From the NCBI GenBank assembly GCA_026936325.1, contig JAPTHN010000021.1, positions 1,674,001-1,738,000 of the forward strand: a DNA stretch of 64,000 nucleotides. Reading direction: 5' to 3'. Positions within the stretch are counted from its first letter, which is position 1. Each line of letters starts with the position of its first letter. The stretch is from Platynereis dumerilii (Eukaryota; Annelida; Polychaeta; Phyllodocida; Nereididae). Both the position numbers and the translations under genes were made by a program. This document shows, piece by piece, positions 1-12,216 of this stretch. The notes beneath the pieces were generated by a model. The model saw only the letters and a program-made list of their open reading frames with translations. It did not search any database and was not told the DNA's origin.

Positions 1-917
1 ATTTAGGGCGAAAAGGTTTTAAAGTAACATAATTATGATTGTGTCAGATTCTGTCTCATGACAACACTAATACACTCTTGCTGTTCCATCCAAATTATAT
101 TGAACTGTCATTGTAGCCCTAATGATAGGATAATACCTGTACAGCACTGCAATTGAATGAATTTATCCAGAAATGCTTTGGAATATGCCAGCTGTTCTGC
201 AGCTCATTGGGAGAGGGGTCTAGATTCCAAACTAGGCAGATCCAGTGACATTTTGCAAAATGATACTTTGAGCATACGATGCTGAAACGATGATGGGTAG
301 ATCTATACACTGTAAGTGGAGCCTCTGCAAGCCCCGTCCAGCCCCAAGCCAGGGCCCCAAATTATGGTTTTGCAACTTTTAAAAATTTGTTTTTACGAAA
401 GTGTCACTCTTGCCAAGAAGGTAACCTGGTAAAATTTCTACAATGGTGGATGGTTGATATTCGGAGGCCCCAATATCTAGCCAAATTGTAGTTGTGTTTG
501 CCAGCAATGCTATGAAAAGATATGGTTATTTCACAGTCAGAGGATTATGTTTGTTTGATGTGTAGGGGCTACTCACGGTCTCCAGGGTTTCAAAGTCCAC
601 TTCTGATTGCAGAATGACAATTTTCTTAAAGTTTAGGTTTTTCCTGAAATACTGCAGAGCCATCAAATAGTGTTTTTAGGATAATTTTTTAGTTCAGTCA
701 TCGCAATCTAAGCTGTGTGAAAAGGGCCCTGACAGTAACATCCTGCGACAAGGAATTTGGGGGCCTCCACAGCCTGTAAATCAGGCATCATCGGCAATTT
801 GCGAATATTTTTTGTTCTTGACTGATAATCCTCTTTTTCACAATTTTGTGAGGCCCCCCTTGTTCTGTGAGGCCCTGGGCACAGTGCCCACTGTGCCCTA
901 TGGATAATCCGGCCCTG
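1..917 (-). mobile_element. hAT-like non-autonomous transposon, copy A (cut by window edge)
   Basis: This is a second copy of the element at 1149-2537, in the opposite orientation. It ends at 917 with TAATCCGGCCCTG, the reverse complement of the terminus of the other copy. The first 917 bases match the reverse complement of 1149-2064 with only scattered differences, so both copies look young. The far end lies left of the window. There is no transposase; short open frames inside it are chance. The family assignment rests on copy B, which shows an 8-bp target duplication. Confidence 0.85.
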
Positions 918-1148
918 CATGTGCTAATTCATCACCCCAAGTCATACCATGACAAAATGGCCTATAACCTTTGCTAATTCATGAATACTTAATTAACTGA
1001 CACAGTTTTGGCTCAGCCGATCAGGGACTGCTACATCACAGTTTGAAATTGTTGCTTCTGTTTCACACAGTTACAAATGGAGAAATTGTGTATTGTTGAA
1101 AGGTGCTATCACAGTTCCGAAAATTCCATTGAATTATGTATTTTCACA

Positions 1149-2537
1149 CAGGGCCGGATTATCCATAGGGCACAGTGGGCACTGTGCCCAGGGCCTCACA
1201 CAGGAAGGGGGGCCTCACAAAATTGTGAAAAAGAGGATTATCAGTCAAGAACAAAAAATATTCGCAAATTGCCGATGATGCCTGATTTACAGGCTGTGGA
1301 GGCCCAAATTCCTTGTCGCAGGATGTTACTGTCAGGGCCCTTTTCACACAGCTTAGATTGCGATGACTGAACTAAAAAATTATCCTAAAAACACTATTTG
1401 ATGGCTCTGCAGTATTTCAGGGAAAAACCTAAACTTTCATAAAATTGTCATTCTGCAATCAGAAGTGGACTTTGAAACCCTGGAGACCGTGAGTAGCCCC
1501 TACACATCAAACAAACATAATCCTCTGACTGTGAAATAACCATATCTTTTCATAGCATTGCTGGCAAACACAACTACAATTTGGCTAGATATTGGGGCCT
1601 CCGAATATCAACCATCCACCATTGTAGAAATTTTACCAGGTTACCTTCTTGGCAAGAGTGACACTTTCGTAAAAACAAATTTTTAAAAGTTGCAAAACCA
1701 TAATTTGGGGCCCTGGCTTGGGGCTGGACGGGGCTTGCAGAGGCTCCACTTACAGTGTATAGATCTACCCATCATCGTTTCAGCATCGTATGCTCAAAGT
1801 ATCATTTTGCAAAATGTCACTGGATCTGCCTAGTTTGGAATCTGGACCCCTCTCCAATGAGCTGCAGAACAGCTTGCATATTCCAAAGCATTTCTGGATA
1901 AATTCATTCAATTGCAGTGCTGTACAGGTATTATCCTATCATTAGGGCTACAATGACAGTTCAATATAATTTGGATGGAACAGCAAGAGTGTATTAGTGT
2001 TGTCATGAGACAGAATCTGACACAATCATAATTATGTTACTTTAAAACCTTTTCGCCCTAAATAAAATTGAATTCCACCATCAGATGATAAAACATTTAA
2101 GAGGACAATGAAACTTTATTAAATTGCCCTGAATGTTTTTCACTGCCCAAGGCATTTGTATTTTGTTAAAATATGACCCCTAAACTTAATCTTAGTCGAA
2201 TGCAATGTTTTGGCCTCGATTTTTAAACTCAAAGGTTTCACATCGACTTGTATTAAGCATAGGCTACTCATTTAATCAAATTGCATTTGATGAATTCTCT
2301 AAAAATAAGTGTAAGACTTTTCCTTTGTTTCTCAGACTTAAATTACCATCATCAGCAATAATGGTTTCAGTGTGAAAAAAAAAAAGACCGTGATTAAGCT
2401 GTTATGCTGCATACACAACATGATATTATTTCATTGACAAAACACCAGTAAAATTTTAGCTTTATATATAAGGGTTGAGGTAGGGGCCTCAGTACCTCAT
2501 TGTGCCCAGGGCCTCCCAGACCCTTAATCCGGCCCTG
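1149..2537 (+). mobile_element. hAT-like non-autonomous transposon, copy B (complete)
   Basis: The element begins CAGGGCCGGATTA and ends TAATCCGGCCCTG, 13-bp terminal inverted repeats. It is flanked by a perfect 8-bp direct repeat TTTTCACA (1141-1148 and 2538-2545). An 8-bp duplication with CAG...CTG ends is the hAT signature. It is 1389 bp long and has no long open frame, so it must be mobilised in trans. The subterminal GTGGGCACTGTGCCC is itself palindromic. The 231 bp between copies A and B (918-1148) show no feature. Confidence 0.88.
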
Positions 2538-2545
2538 TTTTCACA

Positions 2546-5448
2546 GTTCTGAAATGAAACTGTTTGAAAGTTTGCTTGTTTTACACTGTTTTTCTTAGTT
2601 GCCAGTAATCCTCTAAGTGTCCATAATCGGACTAAATCTGCCTGCAAAATGCTTACGACCTAAATAAGCAGCCTATCACAGAAGAGGTTGGAAATAGCAG
2701 AAAGCCCTGTCCATTTTAGCAGGGCTTGCGTGGGGAGGATGGTCACAGTTCCATTTAGTTTGAATTAGCAATTTATGGAATAAACCGAACCAACTGATAA
2801 GAACTGTTTTTAATTGACAGCTTTCATTCACATACAAGGTGTGCATGTGCAACATGGGCTGTCACGCTTCTGTGGCCCTCATTAAATATGTACCATATAT
2901 GTGCGCCATACATTACGATCTCTAAAACGATTTTGCAGATTATGCTATCATAATCCTTTTGATTAGCAAAGTTTGAGCTTCTATTGTTTGAAGAACCATC
3001 TTGCACTCGTGTCTGAACATATTTGTGCAACATCAGTGGTTTTGTTCTATAAGTACATGTATGAGAATGACTACTTTGGCAAAAAAGCAACTCGGTGACC
3101 AGCCAGTGTACTTCAACGCGAATTCTGTAATTAGTAAAACGTATACATGCATAGGCGTATCGGAAGGGGGGGGGCAGGGGGGCTCGCCCCCCCAAATATC
3201 GCGCGCGCCGTACGCCTATGTATAGGCCTACATGTGCACTGTGCAGTTGGCTGCCATGAATGATCTGCGCTTGGCATGATATCTTCCACAAGACTGAACC
3301 ATCTCATTCTCATCAGGCCTTAAATATAACTAATCTGTTGACTACATGTATTCGCAAACACACTAGAGCGACTGAACTTCAGTCACTGAAGGCGTTACTT
3401 TTGGGAAAAATTCAGGGTCGCTTGCCCCACAAGACAAAAACCCCAGCTACGCCACCGCAAGCACGTGTTGTGATGCCACAGATTATCCATGGCACAGGGG
3501 GCACAGGCCTATTAGCAAATTTAATGTGTTTATATTGGCCTATATGATTTGTAAAATAATACAAGGTTTGAGAAAATAAAACAAATGTATAATTTATATA
3601 ATTTAAATCGTTTTGCATGGAACCAGTTTTAATAGGCTTACAGCTCAACTTCATAGAGCAGACACACTTTTAAAACTTCAACAAAAATCTGGGATGTTCC
3701 AAAATGGAAGTTATAAAGCAATTTAAATAGAGTTACATGTAATTGATTCTGAAACTATTGACCCAGTTGTTTTCCACATTAACCAATAAGCCTTTTCACA
3801 CATTGTTGGTAGATTTTCCTATCTAAGAAGTAAAATAAACAAGAAAACACATTTGGGGTCATGAGAAAAAAAAGGTTATTTGGCCAATATTTTTATGGCA
3901 CTTTATCTTTAAATTGTTTCCTGCCTTCCTTTATGACCCTTCCAAGATTTGGTTGTAGTTTTAAAAGTGTGTCTGCTTCGTGAAGATGAGCTGTATCTGC
4001 TCACACAATGGTTGGTTGTGCTCCGCACTATGTGCCGAAGTGTCTGTCTTGGCGAGGGAAAGGGGGGGGGGTTAAGATCAAAGGGGAGCATGTTCGGGAA
4101 GGAGTGAACTGTGTGGGTTGCCGTAAAGTTTATTGGCGGTATAAAATTGACCATGGTGGTCTAAGGAGCCTCTGTTCCTGCAGACATTTAATTACTTTAT
4201 TACTGGAAGTAGGCATAGGCCTATGTCTGGTTTTAATCTAAGAGTAAATCCCTTGATCTATAGGCCTATACCTTAAAAGTTACAACTTTTTTCCAAGTTT
4301 AGTTACAACACATCGGCCAAAATTTCCCAAAAGTTGAAATTAAATGGTTGTCTACTCATTCTAATCTTATCTAATAGCACAAGGTAATAATTCCATGCTC
4401 ATTCCTTGGAAGAATAAGCACCTTATTAATCCAAGCTCATTCTGAACAATAGGCCTATCACAAAATATAACAATAGCCAGTGTAGGCCTATACCTGATTA
4501 AACAACGTACAGCCCTTATGATGTAGTCAGAGATAACTATTAGATTGATAATTCGCAGATAGACAGCGCAACATACACACAGATAGACAGATAGATAGAT
4601 GGTATTCAACTAATTAATTCAAACATGTTATCAGTTATTTCTAGCTGTTGCCTATTATCAGTTACTCCTCTCTGTTATAGATTAATAAGTAATTATTCTC
4701 AATTTCTCTAAGCTGTCACTGTGTCTCTTAATTAATTGAATGCTATCCAACCGTCTGTCTGTCTATTTATTTGGATCACACCGAGACCATTACTTGGTCT
4801 CATGAAAAGAAAAATATATCATAATTAAAAATACATAATTGAAAACCCTGTGATACGGATAAATATAAATATTTCCCTGCTGGTTCAAGTATTCCGGTAA
4901 AAACTTATTTTTTGCTAAAATGCAATCAGCTGTCGACTGTCTTAAAGATCGAATTTGTCTTAAAGATCGAATTTTAATTGGCTTGGGGGTTTGGCAAATG
5001 GATGCCACAGTTGTTACTGTTTCCACAGCTGACCACAGCTGGTGTCATTTTCTGGGTGACCAAACATGTTCCTAGACTAGCATGATACCCGTAAAATGGC
5101 AGGGGAGGGGCAAAATATTAAATATAAATTTTGAACATAAAACCTAGCCTAAAACCTTGTTAATAGTAGGAGCGTTGTCCTGGCTTATTGACATTGGATT
5201 TGGTGGGGGGGGGGAGCATTCGACGAACATGTGGCACCATCGATATACCATGCACGGTATTGCCAAAGATTCATGTCAATAAAATACAAGTCCTGTATGT
5301 ATGCAAGTAAATTAGAGAAAGAAAAGTTGGATTTCGTTTAGGCCTATGCTTTGCACTTCATGTAAGATACAAAGAAACCGAGAAAGAAAAAAAGTGAAAG
5401 AAAGAAACTGAGAAAGAAAGAAACTGAGAAATAAAGGAATATAGATAA
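2546..5448. other. Non-coding stretch with a small G-rich fold-back
   Basis: No supportable gene. A 71-bp fold-back lies at 3150-3220: CATAGGCGTA opens it and TACGCCTATG closes it, around a G-run and C-run. A remnant similar to hAT MITE ends (AGCTACGCCACCG) is near 3455. A short GATA run is at 4562-4602. An 18-bp sequence, GTCTTAAAGATCGAATTT, is tandemly repeated near 4938-4975. TAGGCCTAT words recur throughout. Open frames here are short and lack any recognisable domain. Confidence 0.6.
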
Positions 5449-5472
5449 TCAGATAAACAGGCAACAGGCTGG

Positions 5473-5525
<53 letters not shown>

Positions 5526-5600
5526 TTAAGATAAGATATAGAACTTTAGACAAATGGATATATGTATCTAGCTGGAAAGATAGATAGATAGATGGAAAGA
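5449..5600. repeat. (GATA)n microsatellite
   Basis: Nearly pure GATA repeats run from about 5472 to 5524, with degenerate GATA/GAAA copies on both sides. The open frame on the - strand rich in Ser-Ile-Tyr-Leu is only the translation of this repeat. Confidence 0.95.
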
Positions 5601-5839
5601 AAGATCGATAGATGGAAAGACAGCATGCATAAACATCCAGGTAGGTAAATGTTTGGAAGATGCAAACCTGTATACACATGAAGACAGTTATGCAGGCAGG
5701 TGGGTAGCTAGGAAGGTAGGCAGACAGGTATTAGGTAGGTAGGTAAAGTAATCTCTGCAGTAATTCTTTTAAAATCTCGCGAAATTCCATTTTGTTGCCT
5801 GGAAGCTCCGCCCCAGATCCATTGATATGGACCAGAGTA

Positions 5840-5974
5840 ACTGTTATGTATATGACTGCTCTCTTGAAGTATCGAATTTTCAATTCGATACTTCAAGATC
5901 TATATATATACGTTCGGAATATGTGCACCATTGAAAATTCGATACTTCAAGAGAGCAGTCATATACATAACAGT
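5840..5974. repeat. Perfect 44-bp inverted repeat (fold-back element)
   Basis: Bases 5840-5883 (ACTGTTATGTATATGACTGC...) are exactly reverse-complemented at 5931-5974, with a 47-base spacer. The inner half of the left arm (CTTGAAGTATCGAA) is repeated in inverted form at the start of the spacer, so a smaller hairpin nests in the larger one. Perfect arms suggest recent insertion or gene conversion between the arms. No target duplication was recognised. Confidence 0.85.
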
Positions 5975-5984
5975 ATTTTATCAT

Positions 5985-6050
5985 CCACGGGGGGGGGGGG
6001 GGGGGGCTGCAGGGGGGGGAGGGGTTTCCCTCTGGTTACACCACTGCACT
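5985..6050. repeat. Poly-G tract and hAT MITE-like end
   Basis: A run of about 20 G is followed by a second G-rich block and by GGTTACACCACTG, which resembles the 3' terminus of the hAT MITEs elsewhere in the window (TTACGCCACTG). It is probably a decayed copy whose G-rich core expanded by slippage. The run could form a G-quadruplex. Confidence 0.5.
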
Positions 6051-6099
6051 CTACAGATCTGAACGTTTTGTCTGTTTCTCTTGATCTGCAATTGCCAAA

Positions 6100-7080
6100 T
6101 TTGTGTTGCGTTGCTGTAAATACAGTTACAACACTAGCTAACTGTATTCACAGCAACGCAACGCAACCAACTCTTTCACACTGCACATATAAATTACTTA
6201 GAAGTTAAAACCGACATGTATGTGGGTTACAGTGGGTATGCTTAATTCCTTAGAACGTTTTATTAAGACATGTACATGCCTGCAACAGTAAAATGTAGGC
6301 CTATTTAACCCTTTTAATGAAATTCACGTGGTTGCATGTGATATATATATAGAATGCTAATATATGAGTTTTTCAGTTGAATTTATCAGACACGTTGTTG
6401 AGGAGTTACAGCTCATTATAAAAGAAATGGTGAGAAATTAAAAATTTTGGAACGACTCAGATGATAAGCCCTTGCAAGACCTATTGGCCTACTTGTATAT
6501 TGATCAGGCCTCTTTATAATCAAGAGCAATCATAGCTACATGCAATACAGCTCTTTTAGATGACGCTGGCACACTTTTATAATTTTATTCTTAGGGTATA
6601 TTACCATAATGTTAAACTATGTTTTAGGGAAGATGCTACTGTTAAACTGGCATGTGGATAATAATAATGAAACAGATAAGATAGAGGCCATTCACAGCGG
6701 CAGTGCAGGACTGCGATAGATCGACTGGAACTGGGCCACTTCACCTGGGCTGTTGACTAGAGAGCCTGCCCCAATCCAACACAGTGCCTCCAGTCAACTT
6801 GCTCTGCACTGCACCCTGCTTCAACTAATTAATTGAGAGTGACCCCCCGTTGCGTTGCGTTGCGGCTGGTTGCGTTGCTGTGAATACAGTTAGCCAACTG
6901 TTAGTAGGTTAGTCACTTACTGATAGTTCATGACTAACAGTTAGTCTGTTAGTCACTAAGACACAACAGTTAGTCAGCTAGTCACTTATACTCAGTCAGT
7001 CACTGAAAGTCAGACATTTACAGTTACTCAGTCAGTCACTAACTGTTTCTGAATGAGACAGCGAAAGAGTTGGTCGGTAT
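6100..7080. repeat. Inverted GTTGCGTTGCTG repeats and degenerate GTTAGTCAC repeats
   Basis: At about 6103-6165 the word GTTGCGTTGCTGTAAATACAG meets its near reverse complement. A further copy is at 6869-6893. From 6895 to 7040 a degenerate repeat of TTAGTCAC/CAGTCAC words follows. AAAGAGTTGG at the right (about 7060) mirrors CCAACTCTTT at 6168, so the 6.1-7.1 kb stretch may be one decayed inverted-repeat element. No gene is seen. Confidence 0.4.
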
Positions 7081-8616
7081 TTTCAGTTATTCCATCATTA
7101 TTCTATCTATAAATAAAACACACTGCTCTCATAACTCGCCCCGATTGTTTCAAGCCCTGCAAAAATAGCATCTTCTTAAGATGCTATTGTTGCTGGGCTT
7201 GACACAAATTAATCAATTAATTAGTGGCAAGTGCACTTTTTCACTAATTTATATGCTGGCTGAAGAGCCTAAAAATGTACTGTAGCAAATCTTGACCTAA
7301 AGCCAGCATAAAAAATGTTGACATCTTTCCAACACAAGTCTGCAACAGGAATTATAGGTTGCACAAATTCTCACAATGGCTAGCTGCTATCAGTGTTTCA
7401 TTACCCAATTAATTAGATTAATTGAATTATGATCTTAATTTGATGTAAATTCATCTATCTATCTGTCTATCTCTCATTTATCTATCTATCTATCTATCCA
7501 TCTATCTAATCACCTTGGGTCTGCTAAGACTCTGCTTAAATGATAAACTGATAAAGATGCACCTCTGTTGCTTGGATCTAAAAGTGTGTTCCTAATTAGT
7601 GAGATGATAAATGACATATATGATAGCATGGCTCCTTTCTGGAGCAACAAAATTATATATAGTCTGCAAGTTTTATCCTCTGGACTTTGCACATGAGACT
7701 GTTGAGATATTCTAAAATGATATTTTCCATGCTGGTGATGCAGCTTTAGATATTTCTTTTTTTATTGAATGAATTGAAATGATTGATCTTATTTCATGAA
7801 AATAGACTTACTCATGTCTTTAGTCAAATTAACTTTTGGTGTCAGAATACCTGTATGCCGTTTTTTTTTTTTTTTTTATCACATCAACTAAAGCAATGAC
7901 CCTTTGACAAAATTGCTTCCCAGCTGCACCCCAGCTGTGGTTTTATCTCCATCAGCAGCAGACTAAAATAGAACAACATCTTTACTACATAAACAAGGCA
8001 GTATTCTGGATGTGTCTGGGTGACCCAAGACGGCTACATTCGCACAGCGTACTAATGTTGTTGTCCAGAAAGAAGTGGGCAACTTTTTTTTTCAATATCC
8101 AAATCATTTTTTTTCCCAAGATTAAAAATTCTTTTTCAACATTTTCGCACTTTCACTGATTTTTTTTTTTCGAAAACACTCAATTGGGCAACTTTTTTTC
8201 CAAATTTCAATTTTTTTTCCGAGATTTAAAAAAATTGTAAAACTTTTTCCACCAATTTTTTTTATTCAATCATTTTATTCCAAAAATTTTGTTTCAACAT
8301 TTTTTTCCCAAATCTTACTAATATACCCTGTGTTCCAAAATTATTATGCAACTATGCCTTTTCAATATGATTATCTAAAAAGGAATTATATAAATATATA
8401 CTATATTCCTATATCATTTACAATATCCTGTCACTTTCATGCTGCTTTTTCCAATTTCAGAAGTTCTTTTTTCCTAAATTTTCTTTTCCCAAGTTTTTTT
8501 TTTTTGCAGATTTATTTTTGCCAAAATGTTTCACATAGTGCACTTGTGTTGTTATAACAACATTAATTGTAAACCACAATTTCGCCAATTTGCCATAATG
8601 ACCATTTCTATTCTAT

Positions 8617-8655
<39 letters not shown>

Positions 8656-9368
8656 GTCTAGCTGTCTAGCTGTCTATCTGTCTATCTATAAATATTGATC
8701 TTTTAGTATTAAGCCAGTCAAGAGTCAGAAATGGAAGGATGGAAAAGAAGCAAAATTAACAGTAGGGCCTATTTTGGCAAAATCAAGGACCTTTGACCAT
8801 GGCCCTGAAATCAACCATGCCTTTCATGTAAAATTTACCAGTAGGCTATGGCCTTTGAAGCTATGGGGAGTGAAATGTAGCTATATGAAGGTCCATATCT
8901 CTAAAGCCATGCCTCATCAGAATACAGGGGTGAATTAGTTCTATGAAGGAGAGAGGACTAAGTCAGTTACACCTGGGCTTTACATTCTGTTAAACTGACA
9001 CCCCAACCCCTTTCAATGATACTTTGTTGTCTAGGTCTTGGGTTATCTCCTTGTTAAAATGGACACATGCTCTTGATATGCTGATATGTCTGCTCCCCCT
9101 GCGCCCCCCCCCCCCCATCCACCAAAGCACCTCCAAAATCTAATGATAACTTTAATATCTCTCTGGCAGCTGTTCATAAACCTGCAACAACTTAAGAGCA
9201 AGTGGCATTGAGATAAGCAAAAAAATACATTATTGTTAAATGATAATATGACAGTTATAGAGAAACAGAGGTGGAAAAACAGTGATAGTCAGATAGAGAT
9301 AGACTAATTAAGAATTTGTTATTTTAAAGCTTGAAAGGACAATGAGCTATCAATTAAAGCGAGAGTGA
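7081..9368. other. Non-coding stretch with two TATC microsatellites and T-rich tracts
   Basis: TATC repeats lie at about 7446-7506 and 8612-8690. A short hairpin (AATAGCATCT ... AGATGCTATT) lies near 7157-7181. From 7862 to 8540 the + strand is very T-rich, with repeated words such as CAACTTTTTTT and TTTTTTCC; a similar A/T-rich block is at 46.7-47.0 kb. A C-run is at 9100-9115. No coding region is supported. Confidence 0.6.
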
Positions 9369-9369
9369 A

Positions 9370-10344
9370 GTAGGGGAGAGCGGGGCATGATGGGCACCTT
9401 AACTTTGAAGGTCCACCGTGTCATTACCATGCCAACAAAAATTACTATTTGTTGCTGACTGGTTTTGCATTAGGTTCTACTTTAAGCACAGAAAATCTTG
9501 TTTCGCTCAATGAGATAGTATTTGAGTTATAAGCACTTTTAATTTTTTGGCAGGTGCCCATCATGCCCCGCAAGGGTGGGGCATGATGGGCACCTTGTTG
9601 GGGCATGATGGGCAGCTTCAAATTTTGGTCAATACTTACTTCATTATAGTTGTAAATCTGAAATAATTCCAATATTCTTAATGAAAAACTTGCATTACAT
9701 GATAAATGGTAGTTATTGAACCAACTCAGCAAATCATAATCACTTTTTCATCTAAAAAAGGCAGGTAACTATCCAAAAACGTAAATTTAACATCATAAAA
9801 GGTGATTTGGCACACAAATTATGTTATTAATTCTATATCTGATGCAGTAAATAAGATAATACCAATAGGTATTGAAATAGACAGTATTGTCCATTCTCGC
9901 CAATCTTCAACTATTATATTGCAAGAAATACATATGCTTAGTTCAAATGGGGCATGATGGGCCTGGGCCCATCATGCCCCAATCAAGAGACCCATCATGC
10001 CCCACACTGCATTTTTCATAAATGCCCTCAGACACCAGTTTCCAAGAATAAAGTCAAATCAAAGAGTTTTCATGCAAAATGTTGAGATATCTCTTTGTGG
10101 AAGTAAAACAAGACAGCAGGTAAAATATCACTTACGCATAATCACAACGCACTTGGAAAATCAGGAAAAAAAGTTATTAAATCCGAGAAAGGGCAATATC
10201 TACTAAAGTATTGGTATCTGAACCATGCAAATTTTTCTTCAATAAAGGTTAGCAAAGGATATTCTAAACAACAAACATCAGCTTCCTCCAGTGTTAAACT
10301 TTGGAGTTAAAGCCCAAACCCATCATGCCCCCGCTCTCCCCTAC
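9370..10344. mobile_element. TIR-bearing non-autonomous DNA transposon
   Basis: The left end GTAGGGGAGAGCGGGGCAT and the right end (ATGCCCCCGCTCTCCCCTAC) are inverted repeats of about 25 bp. Both borders can be read as TA dinucleotides, which would suit a TA target duplication, but the superfamily is uncertain. The word GGGGCATGATGGGC and its reverse complement recur inside (9562-9615 and 9949-10007), as expected of subterminal transposase-binding repeats. There is no transposase. Confidence 0.75.
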
Positions 10345-10489
10345 TTATAAACTCTGATGTATAGAGTGATAAGTGAGTGATGACACACACAGAAGGTGGT
10401 CTCTTAATAGATCTGATCTGCCTGGTATGTTATCATCACCAGCATAGTTGAACATAAATAGTGTACAGACAGAAACAAGAAATAAGTAA

Positions 10490-11195
10490 GCAACATGGAC
10501 AGAAAGAAAGAATAGAAAGTCTGAAAAACATGGAAAGAAAGATAGAAAGACAGGTATATGGCAGATGGAAAGATAGCAGAATGGAAAGAAAGAAGATAAA
10601 ATAGATAGAAGAAAGATGGAAATAAAGATAGACAAAAGATGGAAAGAATGATAGATCAAAGGGGAAGAAATATAGAATAAAGATGGGAAGAAAGACTGAA
10701 GGTAAGAAAAAAGAAAAGAAAGAAGGCAGATTAAAAGAAAGATAGAATGAAGAAGGAAAGACAAAAGAAGGAAGAAAGGTGGAAAGGAAGATGGAAAGAA
10801 AGAAGGAAAGGTGAAAAGAAAGATAGAATGAAGATGGGAAGATAGAATGAAGGGAAGAAAGAAGAAATGATAGCAAGAAAGAAGGAAAGAATGATGAAAG
10901 AATGAAAGAAGGAAGATGAAAAGAAAGATAGAATGGAGATGGAAAGAGAGAAGGACAGAAAAATGGAAAGAAAGAGGGAAGGAAAATAGAAGAAATAAGG
11001 AAGATAAAAAGAAATATGGAATGAAGATGGAAAGAGAGAAGGAAAGGAAGAATGAGGACAGAAAGAAGGAAAGGAAGATTGAAGTAATGAAGGAATGATT
11101 GAAAGGAGAAAGAAAGAAGGATTGAAAGATGGAAAGACAGAAAGAAGAATTGAAAAAAGGAAGGAAGGATTGAAAGAAGAAAGAAAGAAATTTAA
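10490..11195. repeat. GA-rich simple repeat tract
   Basis: About 700 bases of degenerate GAAA/GGAA/GATA repeats on the + strand. Long open frames on the - strand that read almost only Phe, Ser, Leu and Ile are artefacts of this polypurine composition. Confidence 0.95.
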
Positions 11196-11199
11196 AAAA

Positions 11200-12130
11200 T
11201 GTGTATTCCCTGATTGGAACGGGTTATACACCTTCTTGAGCTTTGGAGTTAAAGATTATATATATATGTCTTCATAAAGTATGAAATAAACTTGTCAGCT
11301 TATATTGGGAGGGGTGCAGTTGACATGTGGCTGGATGGGCCATGGGGGTGAACTGGACAGTCCCTTTTAGAGAGAGCAACCCTGACTCCACAATTTAACC
11401 CCTGCAGTGACCTGCACAGATGATTGACAGGGTGGGCTGCAGGAGCTGAGGGCCTTTCTTTTGATGTTGCTCACTGCCTGGTGGCGACCTCTGTTGATTA
11501 AGGGTATGGTCACCAAGGATAGGTAATGGACAACCATTACCAAGGCTAGGAAAAATCCCAGACTGCTACTGTTTGCCCAGTTATGGAAACTTGCAAGCTG
11601 CTTTGCTACAGTCTCAACAATGTCCTTAGCCGGGTCTCATGTTCAAATTACAGTCACAGAAGCTGAAGTGATGTCTTCTCATAATCTAAGTATAGGCCAT
11701 CGGAAAACAACTTTTATTTTCCCCCTTCCCTCAAATGTATGTCTTCACGGGTGTTATGCTAGTCCCTACAACATTCTCAATCCAAATTGAACCAGTTAAG
11801 GAGCAGACAGTTGCTTGATTGCAATAACTGAGACCTTCAACATCAAGAAATAGTAAAAGATCCCTCACATGGGGTAAATTTGTAACATGTTGAGGACTCC
11901 CGCTCTCTCTCTCATCTCATCAATCAACCCTGGCGAGCGCCCAGAACTGGGCTTAGAGGGCTGCATTTACCATATCTATCTATCTATCTTGCTTGTATAA
12001 TTGATGAAAATAGATTTTGACTATGCCCCAGCCCTAATCAGAGAATCAATAGTGTAGCTGATGATAATCGGCAATAATCGGAAAACTGTGTCATCAGTAA
12101 TTTCTAACCATTTCTGTTTTCTGATTTCAG
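11200..12130 (+). other. 5' flank / intron 3' part of gene 1
   Basis: From about 11760 the sequence matches the region upstream of gene 2 (28.9-29.15 kb): shared words include CAATCCAAATTGAACCAGTT and GCTTGATTGCAATAACTGA. This block therefore belongs to the duplicated unit. It ends in the acceptor TTTCTGTTTTCTGATTTCAG at 12130. No copy of the conserved first exon was found in the 12 kb upstream, so gene 1's first exon is lost or outside the window. A hairpin GGTAATGG...CCATTACC is at about 11521-11540. Confidence 0.55.
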
Positions 12131-12216
12131 ATACACCGCACAATTTGTGAAAAACAATGTTGAAGAAGTTTTCATGAGCAATTTCATGTAATTGTCAGAA
12201 AACGGAGACTGCTGTG

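Noticed and set aside
1077-1370. 97-codon frame across the left end of hAT copy B
   Set aside because: It starts in flanking DNA and runs into the transposon terminus; the reverse copy shows the same chance frame.
8040-8557. T-rich region as relative of the A/T-rich block at 46.7-47.0 kb
   Set aside because: Similarity may be due only to long T runs; no unique shared word longer than the runs was found.
10345-11231. Three overlapping - strand open frames of 139-166 codons, rich in Phe, Ser, Leu
   Set aside because: They are translations of a GA-rich simple repeat in three frames and have no domain.
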